Part shown: positions 25,923-35,460 of the stretch, in pieces | Layout of the letters: every line of letters starts with the position of its first letter | Numbering within the stretch: the stretch's first letter is position 1 | Assembly (NCBI RefSeq): GCF_017873215.1 | Contig: NZ_JAGGKA010000017.1 | Coordinates: 39,757-103,756 of the forward strand | From: Clostridium tetanomorphum | GTDB lineage: Bacteria; Bacillota; Clostridia; Clostridiales; Clostridiaceae | Direction: 5' to 3' | Length of the DNA: 64,000 nucleotides | Translations under genes and position numbers: made by a program | Notes under the pieces: model-generated | What the model was told of the DNA's origin: nothing | Database searches by the model: none | The model's input: the letters and a program-made list of their open reading frames with translations, nothing else

Positions 25923-26864
25923 ATGGCTCTTTTAAATGCTTTTGGTAGTATTTTTAGTATAGTAATTATGATATCCTTAGGATATATATTAACAGAAAAA
26001 AAATGGATAAATGAATCAAATGCTAATCTTTTTGCTAAGATGGTTATAAATTTATCCCTTCCAACTTTAATGATAACAAACCTTATGAATAACTTTGATA
26101 AAGCTAAATTAATGAGCTTAGGTAAAGGGCTTTTTGTACCCTTTACCTCCATAGCTCTAGCTTATATTATAGGAAAATTTGCTTGTAAAATATTAAAAGT
26201 ACGTAAGGGTAGGTCTGGTACATTTCAATCAATGTTTTTTGTATCCAATACTATATTTATTGGATTACCAGTAAATCTGGCCATATTTGGTGAAAGAAGT
26301 ATCCCTTATGTATTACTATATTATATAGCAAATACTACATTTTTCTGGACCATTGGAGTATATGAAATAAGCAAAGATGGAAAAGACTCTAATTTAGATA
26401 GCATATTTTCTAAAGCTACTTTAAAAAGAATTATTTCTCCTCCTTTACTAGGTTTCATATTTGCTATAGTTCTAATTTTATTAGAAATACCTATGCCTAA
26501 ATTTATAATGGATACCTGTAAATATTTAGGTAACCTTACCACTCCATTGTCTATGTTATTCATAGGAAATACGATTCACTCAATCAATTTAAAAAATATA
26601 AAAATTGACAAAGACATGATTGGAGTTTTTATTGGAAGGTTTATAATTTCTCCTCTGTTAGTAGTTTTAATTGCCTATCATTTTCCTCTTCCCAAATTAA
26701 TGAAGGATGTTTTTGTTGTGCAAGCTGCTATGCCAGTTATGACAAATACAGCAATAATGTCTAAAGCTTACGATGCGGATTATGAATATGCTGCAATTAT
26801 GATTGCATTAACTACTATATTAAGTCTTATAATTATTCCAATATATAAACTTATCTTAACATAA
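25923..26864 (+). CDS. AEC-family (auxin efflux carrier type) transporter
   Basis: 313-aa membrane protein with about ten helices. AEC features: GYILTEKKWINESNANLFAK at the start, INLSLPTLMITNLM, and the central FVSNTIFIGLPVNLAIFGE. Bacterial members carry malate or other organic acids. AAGGAG is upstream of the ATG, 22 bases after asnS; no terminator separates them, so it may be cotranscribed. Confidence 0.85.
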   Translation: MALLNAFGSIFSIVIMISLGYILTEKKWINESNANLFAKMVINLSLPTLMITNLMNNFDKAKLMSLGKGLFVPFTSIALAYIIGKFACKILKVRKGRSGTFQSMFFVSNTIFIGLPVNLAIFGERSIPYVLLYYIANTTFFWTIGVYEISKDGKDSNLDSIFSKATLKRIISPPLLGFIFAIVLILLEIPMPKFIMDTCKYLGNLTTPLSMLFIGNTIHSINLKNIKIDKDMIGVFIGRFIISPLLVVLIAYHFPLPKLMKDVFVVQAAMPVMTNTAIMSKAYDADYEYAAIMIALTTILSLIIIPIYKLILT

Positions 26865-26868
26865 TAAC

Positions 26869-26901
26869 AAAAGCTATGTTTCAATTGAAAACATAGCTTT
26901 T
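26869..26901. terminator. Bidirectional 13-bp hairpin
   Basis: AAAAGCTATGTTT (26869-26881) and AAACATAGCTTTT (26889-26901) between convergent genes. Confidence 0.88.
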
Positions 26902-26905
26902 ATTA

Positions 26906-27892
26906 TTATGCAATATTCACCTTATTATATTGTCTATGCTGATATTTTAGTATTTTCTTGTCTATTATTTCTCCATTATCTATTATTATAGCTTTTACTA
27001 AAACTTCATTTTCATTTTCTTTTTCTTCTATAATAAAATCTAGATATTTTGCCATTTCTTTACTTATTTCTCTACTAGCAGTCCTATAGAATATAGATGG
27101 TGTATGGTCTACAACATAATGCATAATACCATCTACATAATAAACAGGTTCTTTAATAGTTGTTATTTTACTTGTTTCTATAGCTTTATTTGCATCACAA
27201 CTAACATCTATTATTAAAGCATTCTTTTTCATTCTTTTTAAATCTTTTTTATATATTACATGATCTTTCCTATTAACATCCCAAAGTATGGCATTTACTA
27301 TCACATCATAATCGCTTATTTCCTTTCTAAACAATATTTCCATGTTTCTTCCATATACAGTTATATCTGCACCTAATCCGTTTAATATTCTGTATGCTCC
27401 TCTTGCTGTATTTCCTCTTCCTAATATAGCAACTTTAGTCTCATAAGGGAACTTTCCATAGGCTTCAAATGCTTGAACTATAGCAGCTTCTCCCGCAATC
27501 TCATTATTTCTCCAAAATACATGCCTTCCTTTCTCATACATATCTTCCCAAGCTATACACTTCAAATTATTATTTAATAATTTATCTGCAATTTCTTTAT
27601 GCTGAACTGCATGTATCCATCCAAATATTACTTGGCCATTTTTTAAATTATCTAAATAATCTCCATCACCTATTTTAGGATCACATATAACATCTTTATT
27701 TAATATTCTTTCTCTGTCTTCTACATTGGCTCCTGCTCTTATATATTCTTCATCTTCTATTCCCATAATTTTCCCATATCCTTTTTCAAAGTATAACATA
27801 TTTGGATTCTTTAATTTTACAATATCTGCTGGTAATATAGCTCTTCTTCTCTCATTTTCTTTTGTACTTATTAAGAATCCTATACTTCTCAT
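26906..27892 (-). CDS. ceo: N5-(carboxyethyl)ornithine synthase
   Basis: 328-aa NAD(P)H-dependent imine reductase related to alanine dehydrogenase and first known from Lactococcus. It condenses pyruvate with the side-chain amine of ornithine (or lysine). The family start MRSIGFLISTKENERRRAIL, GWIHAVQHKEIADK, EDMYEKGRHVFWRNNEIAGE and the Rossmann loop ILGRGNTARGAYRI are present. ATG 27892 has AGGGAG 9 bases upstream; an ATG 9 bases earlier is too close to it. The role in anaerobes is unclear. Confidence 0.85.
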   Translation of the reverse strand: MRSIGFLISTKENERRRAILPADIVKLKNPNMLYFEKGYGKIMGIEDEEYIRAGANVEDRERILNKDVICDPKIGDGDYLDNLKNGQVIFGWIHAVQHKEIADKLLNNNLKCIAWEDMYEKGRHVFWRNNEIAGEAAIVQAFEAYGKFPYETKVAILGRGNTARGAYRILNGLGADITVYGRNMEILFRKEISDYDVIVNAILWDVNRKDHVIYKKDLKRMKKNALIIDVSCDANKAIETSKITTIKEPVYYVDGIMHYVVDHTPSIFYRTASREISKEMAKYLDFIIEEKENENEVLVKAIIIDNGEIIDKKILKYQHRQYNKVNIA

Positions 27893-28032
27893 ACAAATCA
27901 TCTCCCTAAAAATTTTATAAAATTATGGTTGAAACAAACAATCTAAAAACTATTAACAAGTTTTAAGTTGTTACTTTTTTATTTGAACAAACCCTACATT
28001 TATATTATATGTATTAAAATCACAATAATCAA

Positions 28033-28066
28033 CCTACAACTTTATACTTATTAATAAAGTTGTAGG
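28033..28066. other. Isolated 13-bp perfect hairpin
   Basis: CCTACAACTTTAT (28033-28045) and ATAAAGTTGTAGG (28054-28066) around an 8-base loop. It lies between two divergently transcribed genes (ceo and csp), where no known transcript ends. It could end a small RNA. Otherwise 27893-28174 shows no gene. Confidence 0.5.
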
Positions 28067-28174
28067 TAATAGTTTCCATAATCCCAATTTATCTCTTATT
28101 TCCTTAGTAATTCTCCTTATAATTCCTTTACTCATACATTTACTTAATTATTAATATAATTATAATTAATTATG

Positions 28175-28203
28175 TTGATAATACTAAATTTAAAGAGTAT
28201 AAT
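28175..28203 (+). promoter_or_regulatory. Sigma-A promoter of the cold-shock gene
   Basis: TTGATA (28175-28180), 17-base spacer, TATAAT (28198-28203). Confidence 0.8.
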
Positions 28204-28243
28204 AACAATGTAATATTTTTTTATTCAGGAGGACTTTAATTAA

Positions 28244-28444
28244 ATGAAAACAGGTACAGTTAAATGGTTTAACCCAACTAAAGGTTTTGGATTTATTTCT
28301 GTAGAAAGTGAAGAAGATGTATTCGTACATTTTTCAGCTATACAGACTGATGGTTACAAAACTCTACAAGAAGGTCAAAACGTTCAATTCGAAGTAGTTG
28401 AAGGTGCTAAAGGACCTCAAGCCGCTAATGTTGTTATATTATAA
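28244..28444 (+). CDS. csp: Cold-shock protein (CspA/CspB family)
   Basis: 66-aa single-stranded nucleic acid-binding OB-fold protein. RNP1 is KGFGFI (about residues 13-18) and RNP2 is VFVHF (about 26-30). It acts as an RNA chaperone at low temperature or in stationary phase. CAGGAGG precedes the ATG. Own promoter and strong terminator. Confidence 0.97.
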   Translation: MKTGTVKWFNPTKGFGFISVESEEDVFVHFSAIQTDGYKTLQEGQNVQFEVVEGAKGPQAANVVIL

Positions 28445-28491
28445 TCTTATAAAAAGTGATTGTTATAATTAATAGCATTAACATATACATA

Positions 28492-28523
28492 AATACACCT
28501 TTCATTAATATGAAAGGTGTATT
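28492..28523 (+). terminator. Terminator of the cold-shock gene
   Basis: AATACACCTTTCAT (28492-28505), loop TAAT, ATGAAAGGTGTATT (28510-28523), then T. From 28524 to 28756 I see no gene. Confidence 0.88.
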
Positions 28524-28756
28524 TTGTATTATTATAGAATTTTGTATTATTATTTTGTATTTTATAAATTTATTATGTATATAAAACGTTTCCATCTCCT
28601 TATTATTTCGATTTAATAGGTTTTACTGTTTTTTTTTAATGTAACCGATTGCGAAATCTTTAAATTTTTTTAAACTTTAGATAGAATATAATTATAGTAA
28701 AGTTCCTTATTACTTTACCTATTTATTAAAAGTATATGGAAAGGCGGCTTTATTCT

Positions 28757-29248
28757 ATGGATCTAAAAAATCTTTTTATTATGCAGGAGAAGTTAGACCA
28801 ACATATTATGGAGCAACATAATCTTTATGGTAAACCTCTTTTTTCTGAAAAATTATTAGCTCTTCAAGTGGAGATTGCAGAATTAGCTAATGAGACTCGT
28901 TGCTTTAAGTTCTGGAGCAATAGAGGTCCTTCTTCTAAAGAAACTATTTTAGAAGAATATGTAGACTGTTTACATTTTATACTCACTATTGGTTTAGAAA
29001 AAAATTATACTTATTCAACTTTTATTATTCCAAAAGAGAGTATTTCTAATGAAATAACAGATCAGTTTTTGAACCTATACATAGATATAAATGATTTCAT
29101 TATTTGTCCTTCAAAAGATCATTATCAAACTCTCTTTGAAGACTTTCTATGTCTTGGAATTTCCTTAGGGTTTAATGAATCTGAAATAGAACAAGCTTAT
29201 TATGATAAAAATACTATAAATCATGAAAGGCAAGTTAGTGGATATTAG
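28757..29248 (+). CDS. Dimeric dUTP diphosphatase (MazG-like dUTPase)
   Basis: 163-aa all-helical dUTPase. FSEKLLALQVEIAELANETR carries the first ExxE metal motif (about residues 31-50), FKFWS the base pocket, and EEYVDCLHFILTIGLE the second metal motif. It hydrolyses dUTP to dUMP and keeps uracil out of DNA. ATG 28757 has AAAGGCGG 9 bases upstream; an ATG 21 bases earlier has no such site. Confidence 0.9.
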   Translation: MDLKNLFIMQEKLDQHIMEQHNLYGKPLFSEKLLALQVEIAELANETRCFKFWSNRGPSSKETILEEYVDCLHFILTIGLEKNYTYSTFIIPKESISNEITDQFLNLYIDINDFIICPSKDHYQTLFEDFLCLGISLGFNESEIEQAYYDKNTINHERQVSGY

Positions 29249-29271
29249 CCTTTAAATATATTATTTTTTCC

Positions 29272-29292
29272 AGATAGAGATTTTCTCTATCT
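29272..29292 (+). terminator. Terminator of the dUTPase gene
   Basis: AGATAGAGA, TTT loop, TCTCTATCT, then TTTTATTTT. Confidence 0.82.
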
Positions 29293-29356
29293 TTTTATTT
29301 TCTTAAATAATTATTTTTTCTCTGGATAAAATAAAACGAGAAAGGTGGTTATTTAT

Positions 29357-29791
29357 ATGCTAGGTATAATATTCTCTATAATTGCAGGAGTAGCTATGAG
29401 CTTTCAAGGTGTTTTTAATACTAGACTTGGAGAAAAAATTGGATTATGGGAAACCAATGTTATAGTTCAAGGTACAGGACTAATATTAACATTTATAATA
29501 TTACTCTTTGTTGGAAATGGAAATTTTAAAAACATAAAAGAGGCTAATAAACTATATTTATTAGGTGGAGCTCTTGGAGTAGTAATAATATATACTGTTA
29601 TGAAGGGAATTTCAGAACTTGGCCCTACATATTCTATTGCTACTATTTTAGTTGCACAACTTACTTCTGCTGCTATAATAGATGCATTTGGACTATTCGG
29701 TTCTGAACAAATAAAATTTGGCTGGATAAAACTTATAGGTATAGCTGTAATGATTATTGGTATAATAATATTTAAATGGAAGTTTAAGTAA
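29357..29791 (+). CDS. DMT-type membrane protein, DUF606/YdcZ family
   Basis: 144-aa protein with four or five predicted helices, a half-size DMT transporter (GIIFSIIAGVAMSFQGVFNT, GPTYSIATILVAQLTSAAII). Such proteins probably work as dimers; substrate unknown. ATG 29357 is favoured by AAAGGTGG 8 bases upstream. Confidence 0.85.
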   Translation: MLGIIFSIIAGVAMSFQGVFNTRLGEKIGLWETNVIVQGTGLILTFIILLFVGNGNFKNIKEANKLYLLGGALGVVIIYTVMKGISELGPTYSIATILVAQLTSAAIIDAFGLFGSEQIKFGWIKLIGIAVMIIGIIIFKWKFK

Positions 29792-29796
29792 TAAAA

Positions 29797-29840
29797 ATCT
29801 AAAGTTCATCTAAAATAAAAACTCTAGATGAACTTCAGAT
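29797..29840. terminator. Convergent hairpin
   Basis: AAGTTCATCTA (29802-29812) pairs with TAGATGAACTT (29825-29835), extended by ATCT/AGAT at the base. It ends both the DUF606 gene and the long minus-strand cell-wall cluster. Confidence 0.8.
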
Positions 29841-29857
29841 AGTATTAATACCTTATA

Positions 29858-30853
29858 TTATAAACTAAAATCCTTTCCCATATGAACATATGATTTCCAC
29901 GGTATAAAATTAAATATGCCGTAAAACTTATAAAGTTCTGTCCAATCTATACATATATTTTCCACATGCCTATTTTTTAATATCTCCAAAGATTTAAAGA
30001 GTAAAGTTAATCCTAATGTTTTTTGTCTATATTGTGGATGTATTCCTATAGGTCCTAATCCACCAAAATTTTCACCTAATAGTTTCCTCCAATAAATTGG
30101 TGGCCCAATTACTTTACTATCCTTATGATATACCCTGCTAAACCCTATTACTATATCTTTCTTAATATCTTTCATTATAATAATATCTTCTCCGTCAGCA
30201 TCATTATTTAAAGCATACTTTATAGCTTCTAACCATCTACCTGGAAATGCTTCCTTGAAAAAACAAATCAATTTTTCTTCTTCATCCTTGTTAAAAGGTA
30301 AAACTACATATTCTTTATTTTCATTTAATTTTAGCCTTTTTAAATTTTTTAATTTTGAAAAATCTATTGAACTTATATCACATATTAAATCACTAGAACT
30401 ATAACTATCTTTATATCCTCTCTTATTGAAAAATTTATATCCATCTTTAAATTCCAAAGGGACCCCTGGGAAAAAATGAAAAGTATCTCTTCCAACTTCT
30501 ATATGTTTTATACCTCTAGCTTGCAATATATTTTCACACTTATACAATAAATAACTACCAATTCCTATATTTCTATATTTAAAATCTACTATTAATGAAT
30601 TTATATTTCCTTGAGTTTTATCAGCCTCTATAATTCCTCTAGGCTTTAACTGTTGTTTAAATATTATGAAACCAACTAAATCTTCTTCAACAAAAGCTCC
30701 TAAAATATCCTTTTTTAGTAAATTTTTATCTCCTTCAATGTTTTGACAAAATAATTTTTCATCCATTGGGAAAAAACATCCTATATTATCATTCCAAACT
30801 TTTATAATATTTTTCATCTCTTTTTTAGTAATAAATCTATAAGAAACCTGCAT
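29858..30853 (-). CDS. Two-domain GNAT acetyltransferase, GlmA-like (distal)
   Basis: 331 aa with two GNAT folds in tandem. The first has acetyl-CoA loop FKYRNIGIGSYLLYKCE (about 98-114). The second has GPIGIHPQYRQKTLGLTLLF (about 278-297), where the glycine signature is partly lost. Its position as last gene of the cell-wall sugar cluster suggests acetylation of free glucosamine or glucosaminides, as described for two-domain GlmA of Clostridium acetobutylicum. ATG 30853 has GGGGTGG upstream and is preferred to one 18 bases earlier. The exact substrate is an inference. Confidence 0.7.
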   Translation of the reverse strand: MQVSYRFITKKEMKNIIKVWNDNIGCFFPMDEKLFCQNIEGDKNLLKKDILGAFVEEDLVGFIIFKQQLKPRGIIEADKTQGNINSLIVDFKYRNIGIGSYLLYKCENILQARGIKHIEVGRDTFHFFPGVPLEFKDGYKFFNKRGYKDSYSSSDLICDISSIDFSKLKNLKRLKLNENKEYVVLPFNKDEEEKLICFFKEAFPGRWLEAIKYALNNDADGEDIIIMKDIKKDIVIGFSRVYHKDSKVIGPPIYWRKLLGENFGGLGPIGIHPQYRQKTLGLTLLFKSLEILKNRHVENICIDWTELYKFYGIFNFIPWKSYVHMGKDFSL

Positions 30854-30898
30854 AATATCATACCACCCCATATAATAATTTCAACCCTATAAAGGATA

Positions 30899-32485
30899 CT
30901 AGTTATCGGATAAAGCAACAGGACATATACCTTTACTTGTTATCTTTCCCTTTACAATCTTCAATATACTTTTAATTGAAATAGGTGTATATTCATAAGC
31001 TAAAATTGCACATGGTATATGTTTTAAATCAACAATATCGTAAGGATCTCTCATAGAAATTACTATAATATATTTGTTTTCTTTATATATTCTATTCACT
31101 AATTCTATTTGTTCTTTATTTAAATTTGCATTATATGTGCATATTATTACCTTATCTTTATTTTTGCACTTTTCCGCTAAGTATTCCATATATTCCTTTT
31201 TAGGTTTTAAATCCATAACTTCAGTTTCACAATTGAGAAATTCCTCTTTAAAATAATCATTTATATTTTTCTTTTCTATAGAGTTATCTATTCCAGTAAG
31301 CACTTCAGCAGCAGTAGAGATTATCATTAATCTCTCTTCTCTCTTTATAGGTAATAAACCATTATCTCTTATAGTAGTAATACTGTTTTCACTTATTCTT
31401 CTTGAAAAATTTCTATGTATACTACTATTAATTATCTTTTCCACCTGTTCATAAGAAGAATTCATAAAAAAGTTTATATCCCACTGATTTTTAAATTCAA
31501 TTATCCTTTTTACCGATTCATCTATCCTTTTTTCATTTATTTCTCCATTCTTAATCTTCTCTTTTATTCTATTTAATGACTTCAACTGTTTTTCCTCAGT
31601 ATGCGAGATGCATATCATATCAGCACCTGCATTAACAGACATAGCTGCTGCTTCTATAGTTCCGAAATAATTATCTATTGCTTTCATTTCCATGCAATCA
31701 GTAATTATTAGTCCTTTAAATTCTAATTCATTCCTTAACAAATCTATAAGAATTTTACTTGATAAGGTAGCCGGAAGTCTTCTCTTTTCATAAGCTGGAA
31801 ACATTATGTGTGCTGACATGATAGCTTTTATACCATTTCTTATAGCTTCTCTAAATGGATATAATTCTATACTTTCAAGTCTATCCTTATTATGATTTAC
31901 GCTACTCAAAGCTGAATGAGAATCTATTTCTGTATCTCCATGTCCAGGAAAATGTTTCGCTGTGGCAATAATTCCATTTTCTTGAAGACCTTTTATATAT
32001 GCTGTTCCTAAATTACTTACTCTTACCGGATCCTCTCCATAGCTTCTAACTCCTATTACTGGATTATTTTTATTATTATTTACATCTAATACTGGAGCTA
32101 AATTTAAATTGATTCCTAAAGCCTTTAACTCTTCTCCTAAGTATCTTCCATACAAATATGCATCTTCTTCATTTCCTCCCGCAGATAATGCCATATTTCC
32201 CGGGAAAAAAGTTGCTCCATTAGTTATTCTAGTTACCATTCCCCCTTCTTGATCTAAAGCTATGAATAGAGGTATTCCACTTTCTTTTAAAGCTAGATTT
32301 TGCAACTCTTTATTCAAATTATAAAACTGTTTTGGACTTTTAAAGTTTCTTTTAAATAATATTATATTCCCTACATTATAATCTCTTATTGCTCTTTTTA
32401 CATGTTCATTTATTTCAGTGCCATCAAATCCTATAATTAATAATTGTCCTATTTTCTGCTGTAAAGTCATATTTTTAAATTCCAT
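30899..32485 (-). CDS. nagZ: Beta-N-acetylglucosaminidase NagZ (GH3)
   Basis: 528-aa cytosolic enzyme without signal peptide. It removes GlcNAc from GlcNAc-MurNAc or muropeptides. GH3 marks: ALDQEGGMVTRI (about 76), KHFPGHGDTEIDSH (about 177-190) with the His-Asp acid/base loop of NagZ, and GLIITDCMEM with nucleophile Asp at about 263. A second C-terminal domain is present, as in Bacillus NagZ. ATG 32485 is chosen, with GGGG 8 bases upstream. NamZ lies 19 bases upstream. Confidence 0.92.
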   Translation of the reverse strand: MEFKNMTLQQKIGQLLIIGFDGTEINEHVKRAIRDYNVGNIILFKRNFKSPKQFYNLNKELQNLALKESGIPLFIALDQEGGMVTRITNGATFFPGNMALSAGGNEEDAYLYGRYLGEELKALGINLNLAPVLDVNNNKNNPVIGVRSYGEDPVRVSNLGTAYIKGLQENGIIATAKHFPGHGDTEIDSHSALSSVNHNKDRLESIELYPFREAIRNGIKAIMSAHIMFPAYEKRRLPATLSSKILIDLLRNELEFKGLIITDCMEMKAIDNYFGTIEAAAMSVNAGADMICISHTEEKQLKSLNRIKEKIKNGEINEKRIDESVKRIIEFKNQWDINFFMNSSYEQVEKIINSSIHRNFSRRISENSITTIRDNGLLPIKREERLMIISTAAEVLTGIDNSIEKKNINDYFKEEFLNCETEVMDLKPKKEYMEYLAEKCKNKDKVIICTYNANLNKEQIELVNRIYKENKYIIVISMRDPYDIVDLKHIPCAILAYEYTPISIKSILKIVKGKITSKGICPVALSDN

Positions 32486-32504
32486 ATACATCACCCCAGT
32501 TCAA

Positions 32505-33653
32505 CTAATAAACATGATATTTCTCTTTAATCTTCTTAAATTTCATGGCATCCTCCTTCCACATTAAATTTATTTCTTCAAGTGTAATTTTATTCTCCCT
32601 AATGTAGCTTCCACCAGTATTGTAATCTATCATTTGCTTGCCATTTTTAATATAAGGAGGAGTAAATTCAAATTTATCTTTACTTACTTCTTTAATCTTA
32701 TATAACAAACTTATTCCTGTGATTACTGGCTTAAATTTCTTTATATCCGTTACATGAATTTCAACTCCTCTACAAAGAACATCTGTATATTTAGAAAAAG
32801 TAGGAGTAAAATATATTGGCCTAAATTTTACCCCTGGTAACATGATTTCATTCATCTCTTCTGCAATCTTATACGGATTTAACCATGGTGCTCCAATAAT
32901 CTGAAACGGTTTTGTAGTTCCTCTTCCCTCCGAAATGTTTGTTCCTTCAAAAACACATGTTCCATTATATACCAGAGCCGTATCTATTGTTGGCATATTA
33001 GGTGACGGCATTATCCATGGAAGTTTAGTATCCTGAAAATACATATGCCTACTCCACCCTTCCATTTTTATCACTTTTAGATTGCATCCTATTCTAAATT
33101 CTTCATTAAAAAGAATAGCTAGTTCTCCGATAGTTAGCCCATATCTTTGAGTTATTGGATATAATCCTATAAAAGATTTATAATTTACATCTAAAATATT
33201 TCCTTCTACTTCTTCTCCGCCTATAGGATTAGGTCTATCTAATACTGTAAAAACTTTATTGAATTTTTTACAACTTTCCATAGCATATGCCATTGTATAT
33301 AAATAGGTATAGAACCTTGAACCTACATCTTGAATATCAAATACCAAAATATCTATATTCTTTAGAACTTCATGAGAAGGTCTTTTGTTCTTCCCATAAA
33401 GACTATATACATTTAATTCTGTTTTCTCATCTATATAATTATTAACTTTTTCTCCTGCTTGGATATCCCCTCTTATCCCATGTTCTGGTGAATATAAGGC
33501 TACTAAATTAGTCTTTTCATTGAACAAATCTATAGTACTATTTAAATTGCTATCTACTCCTGTTTGATTTGTTATAAGACCTATCCTTTTATTCTTAAAC
33601 AAATCATCTATATATTTATCTATATTATCTATGCCTAGTTTTATACTACTCAT
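32505..33653 (-). CDS. namZ: Exo-beta-N-acetylmuramidase NamZ (DUF1343/GH171)
   Basis: 382-aa DUF1343 protein: GLITNQTGVDSNLNSTIDLF, LYSPEHGIRGDIQAGE, FDIQDVGSRFYTYLYTMAYA and LDRPNPIGGE. The family member NamZ (YbbC) of Bacillus removes terminal MurNAc from peptidoglycan fragments. There is no signal peptide, so action in the cytosol on imported fragments is likely here. Its ATG overlaps the stop codon of the serine hydrolase gene (TAATG), implying coupled translation. Confidence 0.9.
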   Translation of the reverse strand: MSSIKLGIDNIDKYIDDLFKNKRIGLITNQTGVDSNLNSTIDLFNEKTNLVALYSPEHGIRGDIQAGEKVNNYIDEKTELNVYSLYGKNKRPSHEVLKNIDILVFDIQDVGSRFYTYLYTMAYAMESCKKFNKVFTVLDRPNPIGGEEVEGNILDVNYKSFIGLYPITQRYGLTIGELAILFNEEFRIGCNLKVIKMEGWSRHMYFQDTKLPWIMPSPNMPTIDTALVYNGTCVFEGTNISEGRGTTKPFQIIGAPWLNPYKIAEEMNEIMLPGVKFRPIYFTPTFSKYTDVLCRGVEIHVTDIKKFKPVITGISLLYKIKEVSKDKFEFTPPYIKNGKQMIDYNTGGSYIRENKITLEEINLMWKEDAMKFKKIKEKYHVY

Positions 33654-34720
33654 TAATTAAAACCTTCCTTACTCAATGAACCTATTACAGCATTGTGAAA
33701 TACTCTTCTAAACCTAATTATTTTAATATTATTCCTAGATGGATGAATCCTATTTGTCAAAAGTATTATATATATGCCTAAAGCTCTATCAATCCAAATG
33801 GATGTGCCTGTAAAGCCTGTATGTCCAAAAGATCCTTCACTAATTAATTCTCCACCTGATGAATTTTCTCCATGACTCTTTATACAAAAACCTAGACCTC
33901 TGCTTTCACCTAAATCTTTAGTGTAATTATGAATAACACACTTAATGCTATTTTCACTTAATATTTTTCTATCTTCATTGCTTTGAATTAAGTAACTACT
34001 ACAATATTTACTTAAATCAAAAACTGTGGAAAACAATCCTGCATGACCAGAAATTCCATCAAAGAATTTAGCATTTTCATCATGAACTATTCCTTTTAAA
34101 TAAGTTCCTGCTTTTATATCCATTTCTGTAGCAGCTATATTGTTTTTATATTTAGGATTAAAATAAGTATTATCCATATTTAAAGGCTTAAATATATGCT
34201 TATAACAATTATACTGAAAACTTTCTCCTAATATTTTATCTATTATTGATCTTAATATTATAAAATTATTATCACTATATATTACCTTTTTCCCAATCTC
34301 ACATTGTAGCTCTGATTTACTTATAAACTCTAAAGCTCCTTGTAAGTCTTTGCAAAATTTATATAATGGGAAAAAATCTTTAAATCCTGAAGTATGAGTA
34401 AGTAAATTAATTATTCTTAGACTTTCATATGCTTTAAATTCAGGTAGATAATAACCTACTTCATCATATATGGAAATTTCACCTGATTCTATCAATAGCA
34501 TTATTAATGGAGTAGTAGCCACTACTTTAGTCAAAGAAGCTAAATCAAATAAAGTATTTTCATTCATAAGTTCTTTTTGCGGATAAAGTTGTCTATATCC
34601 AAAAGCTTTCTTAAATATAATTTTGTCTTTATCTCCTATTAATGTTACAGCTCCCGGAAAAATTTCTTCATCTATAGCTCTATTAACTAACTGTATAACC
34701 TTATCAAATAAATTTTTCAT
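33653..34720 (-). CDS. Serine hydrolase, beta-lactamase fold (AmiE/YbbE-like)
   Basis: 355-aa penicillin-binding-protein fold: SxxK motif LASLTKVVATTP (Ser about 66), YSDN (about 148) and a C-terminal GHTGFTGTS in place of KTG. In Bacillus the neighbour of nagZ and namZ is AmiE, which strips the peptide from MurNAc; the order here is the same, so this function is likely. No signal peptide. An esterase role cannot be excluded. Confidence 0.82.
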   Translation of the reverse strand: MKNLFDKVIQLVNRAIDEEIFPGAVTLIGDKDKIIFKKAFGYRQLYPQKELMNENTLFDLASLTKVVATTPLIMLLIESGEISIYDEVGYYLPEFKAYESLRIINLLTHTSGFKDFFPLYKFCKDLQGALEFISKSELQCEIGKKVIYSDNNFIILRSIIDKILGESFQYNCYKHIFKPLNMDNTYFNPKYKNNIAATEMDIKAGTYLKGIVHDENAKFFDGISGHAGLFSTVFDLSKYCSSYLIQSNEDRKILSENSIKCVIHNYTKDLGESRGLGFCIKSHGENSSGGELISEGSFGHTGFTGTSIWIDRALGIYIILLTNRIHPSRNNIKIIRFRRVFHNAVIGSLSKEGFN

Positions 34721-34751
34721 AATTCTTTCCTCTTAAATTTTTTGTTAATTA

Positions 34752-35456
34752 CTACCTTATAGGCAAATATTCAAAAACTTGTTTCATTGATAAAGGATCT
34801 ACTGCAAAAGCTTCCGCTCTATCTTTTCTACATTCAGCACCTCTCACTATACTTAAAGCACTATAATATTCTAAATACTTAAAATAAGGACTTTTACAAA
34901 CGAATTCATAACTTTTTAATGCTTCTATCCATTTATTATAAGCTGAGGATATATCCATATAAACATAAGGAGTAAAATCATAAGGATCCTCCCAGTTCTC
35001 TGCAAAATACAGTCCACTAACAGAATGTTCAGAAGAGTTCCTTTTAAAAGATTTTATAGCAGCATAAAAATACGCATCTTTAACAATTGAATATGTAGTA
35101 GAATGATCCTTATGCATACTATTTTTCCAATGAGTTATTATAATATCCGGCTTATACTGTCTAATAATATCACACACATAAAATTTTACCTCATCTGTAT
35201 CTTGTAGTTCTCCATCTCTATAAGGTAACATTAATACTTCTGCACCTATATTGTTACCAAACTCTTTAGCTTCCATATGTTTCTTCTTAGAATATTCCTC
35301 ATCACTTAAAACTTCATGGCCTTTTTCCCCTGGAGTCATATGAACCAATGTAACTCTATGTCCTTCTATAGCGTACTTAGTTAAGACTCCTCCACATGTA
35401 AGCTCCATATCCCCTGCATGAGCACCTATAGCCATTACATGCACTTTTTTATCCAT
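34752..35456 (-). CDS. PIG-L family N-acetylglucosaminyl deacetylase
   Basis: 234-aa zinc deacetylase of the LmbE/PIG-L family. The metal motif is AIGAHAGDMELTCGG (about 9-23, a variant of AHPDDxE) with SMHKDHST further on. It removes acetyl groups from GlcNAc-containing molecules in the cytosol. ATG 35456 has AAAGGAGG 8 bases upstream. Only 4 bases separate it from the acetyltransferase gene before it, so an acetylating and a deacetylating enzyme are made together. Confidence 0.85.
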   Translation of the reverse strand: MDKKVHVMAIGAHAGDMELTCGGVLTKYAIEGHRVTLVHMTPGEKGHEVLSDEEYSKKKHMEAKEFGNNIGAEVLMLPYRDGELQDTDEVKFYVCDIIRQYKPDIIITHWKNSMHKDHSTTYSIVKDAYFYAAIKSFKRNSSEHSVSGLYFAENWEDPYDFTPYVYMDISSAYNKWIEALKSYEFVCKSPYFKYLEYYSALSIVRGAECRKDRAEAFAVDPLSMKQVFEYLPIR

Positions 35457-35460
35457 ATAT

